From the NCBI RefSeq assembly GCF_000473205.1, contig NZ_KI421507.1, positions 2,285,302 to 2,349,301 on the forward strand: a stretch of DNA of 64,000 nt, written 5' to 3'. The DNA comes from Pseudophaeobacter arcticus DSM 23566. GTDB lineage: Bacteria; Pseudomonadota; Alphaproteobacteria; Rhodobacterales; Rhodobacteraceae. The notes beneath the pieces are model-generated. The model was given only the letters and a program-made list of their open reading frames with translations. It did not search any database and was not told where the DNA came from. Shown here in pieces: positions 17,784 to 26,801 of the stretch; positions within the stretch are counted from its first letter, which is position 1; each line of letters begins with the position of its first letter. Both the position numbers and the translations under genes were made by a program.

Positions 17784-19913
17784 TCAGCTGCGCGCTGCGC
17801 GGATCAGTTTCAGAACATCCTGCGCGGCCTCGGGGATATTGGTGCCGGGGCCAAAGATCGCCTTGACGCCATTGTCATAGAGATACTGGTAATCCTGCTG
17901 CGGAATAACCCCGCCGCAAATAACCAAAATATCCTCGGCGCCCTGGGCTTTCAACTCCTGCACCAATTGCGGCGCCAGGGTCTTGTGGCCGGCGGCCTGG
18001 CTGGAAATGCCAATCACATGCACATCATTGTCGATGGCATCCTGCGCGGCCTCTGCGGGTGTCTGGAACAACGGGCCTACATCCACGTCAAAACCGATAT
18101 CAGCAAAGGCTGTGGCGATCACTTTGGCGCCCCGGTCATGGCCGTCCTGGCCCATCTTGACCACCAAAAGACGAGGTCGGCGCCCTTCTTCTTCGGCAAA
18201 GGTTTCGATGCTTTTCTGGATCGCGGCAAAGCCTTCGTCGCCTTCATAAGCCGCACCATAGACACCCGCCAGAGTTTTCACTTCGGCGCGGTGACGACCA
18301 AATTCTTTCTCCATCGCCATGCTGATTTCTCCAACTGAGGCCCGCATCCGCGCTGCCTCGACGGCAGCCTCCAGCAGGTTTCCACCATTCTTGGCCCGAT
18401 TGGTCAACTCATCCAAAGCCGCCTGACAGGCCGCCTCGTCACGCTCGGCACGCATCTTCTCCAGACGGGCAATCTGGCTTTCACGGACCGCGACATTGTC
18501 CACATCCAGGATGTCGATCGGGTCTTCTTTTTCCTTGCGGTATTTGTTGACGCCAACAATCACCTCTTCGCCGCGGTCGATCATCGCCTGACGCCGCGCG
18601 GCGCTTTCCTCGATGCGCAGTTTCGGCATACCCGAGGCCACGGCCTTGGTCATACCGCCCATTTCCTCGACCTCCGACATCAGCGCCCAGGCCTTGTCGA
18701 TCAGCTCGTTTGTCAGGCTTTCGACGTAGTAGGATCCGGCCAGCGGGTCGACCACATTGGTGACACCGGTTTCTTCCTGCAGCACCAGCTGGGTGTTACG
18801 GGCAATACGCGCCGAGAACTCGGTGGGCAGTGCGATGGCTTCGTCCAGCGCATTGGTGTGCAGCGATTGCGTGCCCCCCAGAACCGCCGACATCGCCTCA
18901 TAGGCGGTGCGGATCACGTTGTTATAGGGGTCTTGTTCCTGCAGGGACACGCCCGAGGTCTGGCAATGGGTGCGCAGCATTTTTGAACGGTCAGACTTGG
19001 CGTCAAATTCGGTCATGACGCGATGCCACAGGGTGCGCGCCGCCCGCAACTTGGCAATTTCCATAAAGAAATTGGTGCCGATGGCAAAGAAGAAGCTGAG
19101 GCGACCGGCAAACGTATCGACATCCATCCCCGCCTCGGTGGCGGCGCGAACATATTCGCGACCATCGGCCAGAGTATAGGCCAGCTCCTGCACCAGATTG
19201 GCGCCGGCTTCCTGCATGTGATAGCCGGAAATCGAGATCGAGTTGAACTTGGGCATCTCATTGGATGTGTATTCAATGATATCCGAGATGATCTTCATCG
19301 AAGGTTCAGGCGGATAAACATAGGTGTTGCGCACCATGAATTCCTTCAGAATATCGTTCTGAATGGTGCCTGCCAGCAGCGCTTTGTCATGGCCCTGCTC
19401 TTCGCCCGCAACGATAAAGCTCGCCAGAATTGGGATCACTGCGCCATTCATGGTCATCGAGACCGAGACCTTGTCGAGCGGAATACCGTCAAACAGGATC
19501 TTCATGTCCTCAACGGAATCGATGGCCACGCCGGCCTTGCCGACGTCCCCGACCACACGTTCGTGATCGCTGTCATAGCCCCGGTGGGTCGCCAGATCAA
19601 AGGCCACAGAGACACCCTGCTGACCGGCAGCAAGGTTGCGGCGGTAAAAGGCGTTGGATTCTTCGGCAGTGGAAAAGCCCGCATATTGCCGGATGGTCCA
19701 GGGACGTCCTGCATACATGGTGGCCTTGACGCCGCGGGTGAAAGGACCAAAGCCAGGCAGCGTGCCCATATGCGGCAGATCTGCGGTGTCTTCAGCGGTA
19801 TAGAGTGGCTTGACCTCGATACCTTCGAGCGTCTTCCAGGTCAGGTCTTCGAGTGGGCGGCCACGGAGCTCTTTTTCAGCCAGAGCCCGCCAATCGTCTG
19901 TCTTGCTTGTCAT
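17784..19913 (-). CDS. scpA: Methylmalonyl-CoA mutase, single polypeptide
   Basis: Adenosylcobalamin enzyme of 709 residues converting (R)-methylmalonyl-CoA to succinyl-CoA, the last step of propionyl-CoA assimilation. The N-terminal TIM barrel holds the substrate site ([32 protein letters not shown]). The C-terminal B12 domain has DGHDRG with His592 as the lower cobalt ligand, plus [11 protein letters not shown] and [10 protein letters not shown]. Length is that of homodimeric or fused mutases. GAGGAAGA precedes the start. Its 5' end overlaps the sulfotransferase gene by 38 bases. pccA lies 2.3 kb and pccB 6.9 kb away on the same strand. Confidence 0.96.
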   Translation of the reverse strand: MTSKTDDWRALAEKELRGRPLEDLTWKTLEGIEVKPLYTAEDTADLPHMGTLPGFGPFTRGVKATMYAGRPWTIRQYAGFSTAEESNAFYRRNLAAGQQGVSVAFDLATHRGYDSDHERVVGDVGKAGVAIDSVEDMKILFDGIPLDKVSVSMTMNGAVIPILASFIVAGEEQGHDKALLAGTIQNDILKEFMVRNTYVYPPEPSMKIISDIIEYTSNEMPKFNSISISGYHMQEAGANLVQELAYTLADGREYVRAATEAGMDVDTFAGRLSFFFAIGTNFFMEIAKLRAARTLWHRVMTEFDAKSDRSKMLRTHCQTSGVSLQEQDPYNNVIRTAYEAMSAVLGGTQSLHTNALDEAIALPTEFSARIARNTQLVLQEETGVTNVVDPLAGSYYVESLTNELIDKAWALMSEVEEMGGMTKAVASGMPKLRIEESAARRQAMIDRGEEVIVGVNKYRKEKEDPIDILDVDNVAVRESQIARLEKMRAERDEAACQAALDELTNRAKNGGNLLEAAVEAARMRASVGEISMAMEKEFGRHRAEVKTLAGVYGAAYEGDEGFAAIQKSIETFAEEEGRRPRLLVVKMGQDGHDRGAKVIATAFADIGFDVDVGPLFQTPAEAAQDAIDNDVHVIGISSQAAGHKTLAPQLVQELKAQGAEDILVICGGVIPQQDYQYLYDNGVKAIFGPGTNIPEAAQDVLKLIRAARS

Positions 19914-20811
19914 TGGGTCTTCCTCTTGTCACATCTGTTTGGGGCAGGTTTAGTCCCGCCACCTGGTGTTCTGGATCCTGGAGCAGCTGCGCCAGCCCAT
20001 CGGCGCCGGCAGTCAGCCACATCAGATCATCAGCATAATTCTCGCGCAGCATGGCGCATTGTGTCTCGTCAAAGGGGCGCCAGCGCCCCTCTCCTGCGGG
20101 CAGATCCTGGGCCGCATTTGTCAGCAGATGGGCCCGCAGATCTTCCAGCCGCAAAGAGGCGTTGAGACGTACCCGTGCATAGCTGCGGGGGGCGTCACAA
20201 TTGCTCAGCAGCTCCAGTTGCAATTCAGGGCGGCCGCCAAAGATCTCGAATGGCAGGACTTTGATCTCAACCCCGGGCATGGCGCAGGCAATATCGGCAA
20301 TCACATCACGCCAGCTGCGGCTGCTCTCGGCCAGGTTCTGCAATTGCAAATACGACGGGACGCGGTGACCACGGGTAACCGCATAGGTCAAGGCCGAGGT
20401 CCAGTAACTTTCCAGGCTGCGAATATTAAGCGCCACATAAGAGATCTGCCCATCAAAGGCTTCGGCGTAGCGTGCCATCCGCTCTCCGACGCCACTATAG
20501 AGATCACCGAGACGCAGATTGGTGCGGGTGCTGCCAATGAGGTTTTCATCACTGACAATCAGATGCTGAATGCCGCGCTCGCGGCTGTGGTTCAGGTTCA
20601 TCCTGATCCGCCCCTGCGCCCGTTTTGCCAGCGCCTGAGAATTGACCACCGAGACCGTTGGTAAAACGCCGTGAAACAACCCGTTGCGGGTGCGGCGCGG
20701 TCCCCAGAATCCAACCCCCTGCAGTTCGAGCTCCGCCGCATTCTGGCGCAGGTATTCCTGAAAAGAGGTCGTGGCACAGCGGTGTGCCCCAAGATGAAGA
20801 CAGGTTTGCAT
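19876..20811 (-). CDS. Sulfotransferase-like protein
   Basis: A 311-residue protein starting [21 protein letters not shown]. This is the 5'-phosphosulfate loop region of PAPS-dependent sulfotransferases (usually GxHKxGTTS), with Arg replacing the usual Lys and CATTS replacing GTTS, so activity is uncertain. [17 protein letters not shown] near residue 130 resembles the 3'-phosphate-binding strand. The ATG at 20811 places this loop directly at the N terminus. The 3' end runs 38 bases into scpA, so the genes are translationally linked; the metabolic reason is not obvious. Confidence 0.65.
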   Translation of the reverse strand: MQTCLHLGAHRCATTSFQEYLRQNAAELELQGVGFWGPRRTRNGLFHGVLPTVSVVNSQALAKRAQGRIRMNLNHSRERGIQHLIVSDENLIGSTRTNLRLGDLYSGVGERMARYAEAFDGQISYVALNIRSLESYWTSALTYAVTRGHRVPSYLQLQNLAESSRSWRDVIADIACAMPGVEIKVLPFEIFGGRPELQLELLSNCDAPRSYARVRLNASLRLEDLRAHLLTNAAQDLPAGEGRWRPFDETQCAMLRENYADDLMWLTAGADGLAQLLQDPEHQVAGLNLPQTDVTRGRPNDKQDRRLAGSG

Positions 20812-20991
20812 CGCATTTCCAATTCTTTGGACAGTAGGCACGTTTCGTACCCCTGAAAAGGGAGTCTGCGTCATCATCGCCCACAGACCCTCTCAAAGCG
20901 ATTAACAGGCATGAATTTTTTTCTAAAAACAGACCGATTGACCATCGCATTTATGCGCCATGCGCATATATTGAGGCCAACAGGAGAGATT

Positions 20992-21438
20992 ATGAAACCA
21001 ATCCTAGCCCTTGTTTTGTCGAGTTTTCTTCCATTTGCCCCGGCGGTGTCAGCCCAAGGCTCAGAGCCAGAGCCCCCCATGCTTGTCCAACCCGGAGAAG
21101 AGGCCGATCTGGCCAGTTTTCTGTGGCACAAGCGCCCAATTGTTGTCTTTGCCGACAGCCCAGAGGACCCCCGGTTCAAAGAACAGATGGCCCGATTGAC
21201 CAGCGAGGCGGAGGCCTTGTTGGAGCGCGATGTCGTGGTTCTGACCGATACCACCCCCAAACCTGCCTCAGCTCTGCGCAAGCAGTTACGCCCGCGTGGG
21301 TTCATGTTGGTTCTGGTGGGCAAGGACGGTGGTGTGAAGCTGCGCAAACCACATCCCTGGACGGTACGCGAGCTGTCGCGCAGCATCGACAAGTTCCAGG
21401 ATCGTTTACAAGAAGTCGAAGACCGGCGCGAGAACTGA
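20992..21438 (+). CDS. DUF4174 exported protein
   Basis: A 148-residue protein with a signal peptide (PILALVLSSFLPFAPAVSAQ). The mature part has FLWHKRPIVVFADSPEDPRFKEQ, LLERDVVVLTDT and GFMLVLVGKDGGVKLRK, matching DUF4174, a thioredoxin-like fold without catalytic cysteines. Probably periplasmic; role unknown. AGGAGAG precedes the ATG. Divergent from the sulfotransferase gene. Confidence 0.82.
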   Translation: MKPILALVLSSFLPFAPAVSAQGSEPEPPMLVQPGEEADLASFLWHKRPIVVFADSPEDPRFKEQMARLTSEAEALLERDVVVLTDTTPKPASALRKQLRPRGFMLVLVGKDGGVKLRKPHPWTVRELSRSIDKFQDRLQEVEDRREN

Positions 21439-21484
21439 GATTTATCCCGTTGCAGCGCGAAAATTTGCGCACCTAGCCTATAGG

Positions 21485-21985
21485 TTAGCCGTTGCTCCGC
21501 ACATAGATGACCGCCTTGGCCTGTCCATCCACAATCATGATACCGTCCCCTTCGGGAATAAAGGCCATGCGCGATGTCGGGTTCATGATCGCCTGATGGT
21601 AGATGGATTTGACCAGCTCGCTCATGCAGTTGATCCCGGCCAGGCCGGAGTTGAGCACGCTGATCCCATGCGGCAGATCGCGCGACATGATCGCCTCGAC
21701 CAGCGCATTGGGGGATTTGCCGCCAACCTTGAAAACCACCGGCTGCCCCTCTGCCAGCATCTTGAGACCAGTGTCCACCGAGCGCGCAGTGCCCAAAAGC
21801 GAGGAGATGCGCGGGCTTTCGGTGTGAAACACCGCCGCCGTGCAGGTGCCATTGGATTCGAAGTAGTAGGTATCGCCCAGAGTAACCCATTCGGAGAGTT
21901 GAGCACGCAGCTCCTCTTCCTTGTCCAGCGCGCAGCCGGGCAGAAGAACCAGTGTCGAAATCAAAGTTACTGCCAGTCGAAACAT
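21485..21985 (-). CDS. Uncharacterised lipoprotein
   Basis: A 166-residue protein with a lipoprotein signal: MFRLAVTLISTLVLLPGC, cleavage before Cys18. The mature part contains two further cysteines (GTC and NCM) and an alternating hydrophobic core ending AKAVIYVRSNG. No known family is recognised. GAGGT precedes the ATG at 21985, which rules out the longer upstream frame. Convergent with the DUF4174 gene and downstream of pccA on the minus strand; cotranscription with pccA is possible (186-bp spacer, no clear terminator seen). Confidence 0.72.
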   Translation of the reverse strand: MFRLAVTLISTLVLLPGCALDKEEELRAQLSEWVTLGDTYYFESNGTCTAAVFHTESPRISSLLGTARSVDTGLKMLAEGQPVVFKVGGKSPNALVEAIMSRDLPHGISVLNSGLAGINCMSELVKSIYHQAIMNPTSRMAFIPEGDGIMIVDGQAKAVIYVRSNG

Positions 21986-22171
21986 GTGCCACCTCGCAAG
22001 ACCCCAATGGGGTTGGTCTCGCACAGAGGTCTGAAGATTTGGTGCATAAAGCTGCACGGCACGAGACAGAGGCAGGCTCAGCGCGACCAAAAGGTCGCAG
22101 CTGACACCCAGATTTCGCGGCCAGAGCACCCTGCCCCGCCCGTGAAATCCAGCTTATGCCTGCCCCGGTGA

Positions 22172-24223
22172 TCACTCCTCAAATTCCATGATCACCTCGT
22201 CAACCGCCAGGCTGTCGCCTGCGCTGGCGTTGATCTTGGCAATCACGCCCTTCCTCTCGGCGCGCAGGATGTTTTCCATCTTCATCGCCTCGACCGAACA
22301 CAGGGTCTGACCTTCCTGGACCTCATCGCCAACTTCGACATTAATCTTCACGATCAGCCCCGGCATCGGGCAGAGCAGCAGTTTCGAGGTATCCGGCGCC
22401 ACCTTTTCCGGCATCAGTTCGGCCAGTTCGGCCTGACGCGGCGTGCGCACATGCACCTTGAGATCGGCCCCCCGCGACCGAATGCGGAATCCACCAGAAA
22501 TCTTGCCCACTTTCAAAACCAGCGGGGCGCCATCGACATCAATTGTCGCCAGCTGATCACCCGGTGTCCAATCGCTGGCGATGCGCATGCTGCCGCCATC
22601 CTGGAAGGTGACCGTGGCCCCCAGTTGGTCGGCCTCAATGCTGACCGGGAAGCTCTGCCCCTGCAGGGAGACAACCCAGTCGGAGCCAACGCGGCGTTCG
22701 TGATTGTCCATCCGGCCCGACACCCGTGTGCGGCGAATTTCGGCAACCCGGTGCATCGCAGCCGCCGAGGCCGCAATCCGGCGCAGCGCCTCTGCAGGCA
22801 GGTCAACACCAACAAAGCCTTCGGGATACTGTTCTTCGATAAAGGCGGTGGTCATGGCGCCCTCAATAAAGATCGGGTGATCCATCACCGCCGACAGGAA
22901 AGGCAGGTTGTGACCGATGCCTTCGACCTCAAACCCGTCCAGGGCATTGCGCATGGCCTCGATTGCCTGATCGCGGGTGGGCGCCCAGGTGCAAAGTTTG
23001 GCGATCATCGGGTCATAATACATCGAGATTTCGCCGCCCTCATAGACGCCGGTATCATTGCGCACCGCGATGCCCGCGCCCGCAGGCGCATCCCCCTGCC
23101 ATTTGCCATTGTCCAGCAGCGGGCCACCCGACAGCTCAGCTGGGGGACGGTAGCGGGTCAGGCGGCCAATCGAGGGCAGGAAGCCCCGATAGGGGTCTTC
23201 GGCATAAAGCCGGTTTTCAATCGCCCAGCCGTTCAGCTGCACATCGTCTTGCGTGATTGTGAGCGGCTCGCCATTGGCGACCCGGATCATCTGTTCCACC
23301 AGATCGACGCCGGTGATCAGCTCGGTCACCGGGTGTTCCACCTGCAACCTTGTGTTCATTTCAAGGAAGTAGAAGTTCTTATCGCCGTCCACGATAAATT
23401 CCACGGTCCCGGCAGAGGCATAGTCCACCGCCTGCGCCAGGGCGACAGCCTGTTCGCCCATGGCTTTGCGGGTGGCTTCATCCAGAAAGGGGCTTGGCGC
23501 CTCTTCCACAACCTTTTGCTGGCGACGCTGGATCGAACATTCCCGCTCGCCCAGGTAGATGCCATTGCCATGGGCATCGCAGAGCACCTGAATTTCGATA
23601 TGGCGCGGTTGCGTTACAAATTTCTCGATAAATATCCGGTCATCGCCAAAGGAACTTGCCGCCTCGTTCTTGGAAGACTGAAACCCTTCGCGGGCCTCTT
23701 CGTCGTTCCAGGCAATCCGCATGCCCTTGCCGCCGCCGCCAGCAGAGGCCTTGAGCATCACCGGATAGCCGATCTCGCGCGAGATCTTTACAGCCTCCTC
23801 GGCGTCTTCGATCAGGCCCATGTGGCCGGGAACGGTGGAAACACCGGCTTCCTGCGCGATCTTCTTTGAGGTGATCTTGTCACCCATTTTCTCGATGGCA
23901 CCAACGGGGGGGCCGACAAAGGCAACGCCCTCGGCCGCCAGGGCCTCAGCAAATTTGGAGTTTTCCGACAGGAAGCCATAGCCGGGATGAACCGCCTGGG
24001 CACCGGTTGCGCGGATCGCCTCCATCACCTTGTCGATGACAATGTAGGACTGGTTGGCAGGAGGCGGGCCGATATGCACCGACTCATCGGCCATTTGCAC
24101 GTGCAGGGCCTGCTTATCTGCATCCGAATAGATGGCAACAGTTTTGATACCCATCTTGCGGGCAGTCTTGATAACACGGCAGGCGATCTCGCCCCGATTC
24201 GCGATCAGGATCTTTTCAAACAT
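22172..24223 (-). CDS. pccA: Propionyl-CoA carboxylase, biotin-carrying alpha subunit
   Basis: A 683-residue subunit with biotin carboxylase (residues about 1-450: ILIANRGEIACRVI, ATP-grasp GGGGKGMRI, EMNTRLQVEHPVTE), a linker domain, and a C-terminal biotinyl domain with EAMKMEN (Lys648). It carboxylates biotin with ATP and bicarbonate and hands it to PccB, forming (S)-methylmalonyl-CoA. AGGGA precedes the ATG at 24223. Between it and pccB on the same strand lie five small genes. Substrate is inferred from the neighbouring scpA and pccB; 3-methylcrotonyl-CoA carboxylase is the alternative and less likely here. Confidence 0.95.
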   Translation of the reverse strand: MFEKILIANRGEIACRVIKTARKMGIKTVAIYSDADKQALHVQMADESVHIGPPPANQSYIVIDKVMEAIRATGAQAVHPGYGFLSENSKFAEALAAEGVAFVGPPVGAIEKMGDKITSKKIAQEAGVSTVPGHMGLIEDAEEAVKISREIGYPVMLKASAGGGGKGMRIAWNDEEAREGFQSSKNEAASSFGDDRIFIEKFVTQPRHIEIQVLCDAHGNGIYLGERECSIQRRQQKVVEEAPSPFLDEATRKAMGEQAVALAQAVDYASAGTVEFIVDGDKNFYFLEMNTRLQVEHPVTELITGVDLVEQMIRVANGEPLTITQDDVQLNGWAIENRLYAEDPYRGFLPSIGRLTRYRPPAELSGGPLLDNGKWQGDAPAGAGIAVRNDTGVYEGGEISMYYDPMIAKLCTWAPTRDQAIEAMRNALDGFEVEGIGHNLPFLSAVMDHPIFIEGAMTTAFIEEQYPEGFVGVDLPAEALRRIAASAAAMHRVAEIRRTRVSGRMDNHERRVGSDWVVSLQGQSFPVSIEADQLGATVTFQDGGSMRIASDWTPGDQLATIDVDGAPLVLKVGKISGGFRIRSRGADLKVHVRTPRQAELAELMPEKVAPDTSKLLLCPMPGLIVKINVEVGDEVQEGQTLCSVEAMKMENILRAERKGVIAKINASAGDSLAVDEVIMEFEE

Positions 24224-24258
24224 TGGCAGTCCCTTGTTCTTTTGTATGCCGGAATGCA

Positions 24259-24297
24259 AAACGCCGCAGGCGAGCTCTTGGCTCGCCTGCGGCGTTT
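24259..24297 (-). terminator. Perfect 17-bp hairpin upstream of pccA
   Basis: The arms 24259-24275 and 24281-24297 are exactly complementary around the loop TCTTG, ending in AAA/TTT. It lies downstream of the 67-aa lipoprotein gene and 36 bases before the pccA ATG, so it should end transcription from the lipoprotein gene or attenuate read-through into pccA. Confidence 0.85.
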
Positions 24298-24360
24298 GCG
24301 TGAATAGCTGCTGTCGCCCGAACGGGCTGACAGATCAGTGAAACAGATGCAGTAGTCGCC

Positions 24361-24564
24361 CTAGCAACGGCCGGGGTTTTCCTTGCAATAGATAAGATTG
24401 GCCGCTGTGCCGACCGCAGCCCCGGTGAGCAAATGCCCCCCCAGCAAAGCCGATCCGACGGCCCCCGCACCGGCGCCAAAGGCGACTTGTTCGCCCGTGG
24501 TGTCGCCACAGGCAGACAGGGCCGTGAAAAGCCCCAGCGCAGATGTGTAAAGGATTGCCCGCAT
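24361..24564 (-). CDS. Small glycine-rich lipoprotein
   Basis: A 67-residue protein with a lipobox near LSAC (MRAILYTSALGLFTALSAC) and a glycine-zipper stretch FGAGAGAVGSALLGGHLLTG that could insert in or stack on a membrane. It ends in YCKENPGRC with two cysteines. AAGGAG precedes the ATG at 24564. A strong hairpin separates it from pccA, so it is probably independently controlled. Function unknown. Confidence 0.75.
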   Translation of the reverse strand: MRAILYTSALGLFTALSACGDTTGEQVAFGAGAGAVGSALLGGHLLTGAAVGTAANLIYCKENPGRC

Positions 24565-24856
24565 AGTATTATAACTCCTTTTTGTGGAGAGATCTGCTCT
24601 CGCCACCAAGAACCAGCTACCAACCCATCGGGCAAGAGGGCATCGTGCAACCCGGCAAAATGAGCAGCCGCGCGCCCAAAGGCCGCAACCTCTCGGCGGG
24701 CTTTCGCCGTCGCCCCGCTACCGCGCGCGACATCAGCATCCATTCCCCAGCCAAGCAACCGCTCAGACAAAAGGGCAAAGCCCGCACCCCGACCAGCAGC
24801 GACAGGATCCATGCCCTGCCCTCCCTGGTCATCTGCGCGCGGCTTTGCCCCAATCA
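24565..24856 (-). other. 292-bp spacer, coding status unclear
   Basis: On the minus strand an ATG overlaps the stop of the upstream gene (TGATG) and opens a frame that runs on through the lipoprotein gene into pccA without its own stop. Another phase gives about 70 residues. Neither has a recognisable domain, so I do not call a gene here. Confidence 0.4.
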
Positions 24857-25213
24857 TCACAGATCCTTACCTTCAAATGCATCCGGGAAAGTCCGCTGTG
24901 CCAGCTCCACATCAAGAACCAGCAAAGCCTCGTAAGAGGCCGGGTCAAAAGGGTCTTCTGCGGGGAGAACTTCGCGGCCAAAAAGCCAGCTCAACCGACC
25001 GGCATCCAGATTACCCCGTTCAAAGGGCTGGTCGCCAAAGTGCTGCAACAATGCCTGCATAAAGGCGGCATCAGCGCGTCGGTCCGCCGGTTTGCGATCC
25101 CGGAACCGTTCGCGTCTGGTCAGTTCGGTTACCCCCTTGGGATTGGGGCGACGGACGATAAATTGAAAATCTGTTCCTGGCAAACGGCCAGGGAACCCTC
25201 GGTGCTTTAGCAT
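24857..25213 (-). CDS. Conserved hypothetical protein of the pcc locus
   Basis: A 118-residue soluble protein, charged, beginning MLKHRGFPGRLPGTDFQFIVRR. The central part RFRDRKPADRRADAAFMQ is strongly basic and the C terminus acidic. No family is recognised. GGAGG precedes the ATG at 25213. It lies between pccB and pccA on the same strand, a position that suggests, but does not show, a link to the carboxylase. Confidence 0.65.
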   Translation of the reverse strand: MLKHRGFPGRLPGTDFQFIVRRPNPKGVTELTRRERFRDRKPADRRADAAFMQALLQHFGDQPFERGNLDAGRLSWLFGREVLPAEDPFDPASYEALLVLDVELAQRTFPDAFEGKDL

Positions 25214-25248
25214 GATGGTGCCTCCGATCCGGCACCCCGAGGGACGGC

Positions 25249-25275
25249 TGGGGCCGGCCACAGGGCCGGACCCCA
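25249..25275 (-). terminator. GC-rich hairpin after the 46-aa lipoprotein gene
   Basis: Arms 25249-25259 and 25264-25275 form 11 pairs with one bulged A, loop ACAG. It follows the small lipoprotein stop by 7 bases on the minus strand. No T tract is present. Confidence 0.5.
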
Positions 25276-25282
25276 TGTGTCG

Positions 25283-25423
25283 TTACTTGTATTTGCCGGT
25301 GTATGTTGGCTCAACCGAGATGGGCTCGGGCTCAACCACAACGAACTCTTCTTCACGGCTACCACAGGCGGTAACCATCGCCAGCAGACCTGCCAGCGTG
25401 ATAAACTTGATGCTCTTGGACAT
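25283..25423 (-). CDS. 46-residue lipoprotein
   Basis: A short gene with CAGGAGA before the ATG. The product starts MSKSIKFITLAGLLAMVTAC, a full lipoprotein signal with the lipidated Cys at position 20, followed by a 26-residue acidic tail rich in Glu, Val and Pro and ending TYTGKYK. Probably attached to the inner or outer membrane; function unknown. It is one of three lipoprotein genes close to pccA. Confidence 0.75.
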   Translation of the reverse strand: MSKSIKFITLAGLLAMVTACGSREEEFVVVEPEPISVEPTYTGKYK

Positions 25424-25637
25424 TTCTGTCTCCTGAATGTGTTTCCGAGACCGCCAGAACCTGATGCCCTGTGCAGCCTCAACCTCAATTTGCGAAGGGT
25501 ACAGTGACCTTTCGCGCCAAGGATAGCCGGATTGCCGGTAAAATCACATCGAAAACCACCCCACACGGGGGGCTGTGGCCGCAAAGCCGCAAAACACCGC
25601 CGATGACAAGAGCGAGCCGCAAGATGTTGTAGAGACA

Positions 25638-26201
25638 TCAGAAAGCCTCCCAAATGCAGCGGCCTTCGTCAGGACGATAGGCTTCAAAAAACTGGGTTGC
25701 CTCGGGGTCCGGGGTGCCAAATTCCACAGGCCGGTCCGAAAAGGAGATCACCACCATGCTGGGGGACAGATCATGCTGGCGCAGATAATCCAGCGCCAGC
25801 GAGTCGCAGAGATAATCCATATCCGCAGCCCTGCTCTGGAAATCCGCACCCACCTCTGCCCCCTCCGGCGCCTGACGTGAAATGCCGGGGACAACAAACC
25901 GGAACCGCGCCCAAAGCGCACCTGGGCTGTCGTCCAGCAAGACTTCCGACAACAGCACCTGCTGCCCCGAGGGCACCGCCACAGGGACAAAGGCCCCCGC
26001 GAGCTCCGCCTCCTCGGCCTGAAGGATCTGAGCCGCAAGCAAAAGAAACAGGGCACCGCCAAGCAAAACGTTTTGTACAGGTGGGAATAGGCAATCACCA
26101 AATCCGCAACCCCACCCCCCAATAACTTGGGCTCCTCCGGGCGGGGCTGCTGGCGCTGCGCCATTGGCGCGCGCTGTCTGGTATTGTCTCTGGCGGATCA
26201 T
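25638..26201 (-). CDS. DUF6497-type membrane-anchored or exported protein
   Basis: A 187-residue protein with a hydrophobic segment at about residues 45-60 (VLLGGALFLLLAAQIL) and a mature part containing FVPVAVPSGQQVLLSEVLLDD, MDYLCDSLALDYL, VVISFSDRPVEFGTPDPEATQFFEAY and a second cysteine in GRCIWEAF. This pattern matches the DUF6497 group of Rhodobacteraceae. The ATG overlaps the stop of the upstream gene (ATGA at 26198-26201), indicating coupled translation; a start closer to the hydrophobic segment cannot be excluded. Function unknown, probably periplasmic. Confidence 0.72.
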   Translation of the reverse strand: MIRQRQYQTARANGAAPAAPPGGAQVIGGWGCGFGDCLFPPVQNVLLGGALFLLLAAQILQAEEAELAGAFVPVAVPSGQQVLLSEVLLDDSPGALWARFRFVVPGISRQAPEGAEVGADFQSRAADMDYLCDSLALDYLRQHDLSPSMVVISFSDRPVEFGTPDPEATQFFEAYRPDEGRCIWEAF

Positions 26202-26617
26202 TGTCCAGTCTCGACCTCTTTGTCAAACCCTGTTGTAGATTTGTGCAGTTTTACGTCTGATTGCGCGTTCTTTAAGCGGTTCCTGCCTCGCTTTGCGTGC
26301 CGCAGCCAGCGACTGCGCTTTGCCTCATCCTCCAGTACCGCCTTGATTTCAGAGGCCAAGTTACCCGGCACCCGCCCCGCCACACGGCCACCAGCCGTCA
26401 CCAGCAAGCCCTCGCCCCAGGCTTCGACCTTCACCACCGGCGAAAAGCCCCGCACAGCCTGAACCGCCCGCCACATGTCCTGGCGGATCTGCTGCGCCAA
26501 TCGCAGCGGCTCCGCCAGTGGCAGCACAATCGTGACCGCCACATCAAAGCGCGGCGGTGTCTGACGCGCCACTGTCAAAACGCCCTCGTCTCGAAAGAGA
26601 TGCCACTTGCCACGCAT
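26198..26617 (-). CDS. Conserved hypothetical basic protein
   Basis: A 139-residue protein starting MRGKWHLFRDEGVLTVARQTP. The body alternates short strands and helices (FDVAVTIVLPLAEPLRLAQQ, VVKVEAWGEGLLVTAGGRV) and the C terminus is a basic helix (EDEAKRSRWLRHAKRGRNRL). No family recognised, no signal peptide. The start at 26617 is chosen by ribosome-site position and composition; the frame is open further upstream. Translationally coupled to the DUF6497 gene. Confidence 0.62.
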   Translation of the reverse strand: MRGKWHLFRDEGVLTVARQTPPRFDVAVTIVLPLAEPLRLAQQIRQDMWRAVQAVRGFSPVVKVEAWGEGLLVTAGGRVAGRVPGNLASEIKAVLEDEAKRSRWLRHAKRGRNRLKNAQSDVKLHKSTTGFDKEVETGQ

Positions 26618-26768
26618 CACCTCGCGCCAAACCCACAAAACGCAAGCTGACCAACAGCTTCGAACGCGCTGCAACCAGCAACTGAAACCGTGAACACCTG
26701 ACCTTTCCAACGCCCAGTCATCGCCCTGCGCCTTCCCTTTCATCTTTCCAAAAAATACCTTCGGGGGT

Positions 26769-26789
26769 GCGGGGGCAGACAGCCCCCGC
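26769..26789 (-). terminator. Hairpin after pccB
   Basis: GCGGGGGC (26769-26776) pairs with GCCCCCGC (26782-26789). On the minus strand it begins 13 bases after the pccB stop and is followed within 16 bases by a run of six T. The flanking CCCCCGAAGGTATTTTTT resembles a composite 3' element that recurs at 57.8 kb. Confidence 0.65.
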
Positions 26790-26801
26790 GACACCACGCG
26801 C

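Noticed and set aside
24617..24853. About 70-residue minus-strand frame between pcc-locus genes
   Set aside because: No well-placed ribosome site and no conserved features; left as unclear spacer.
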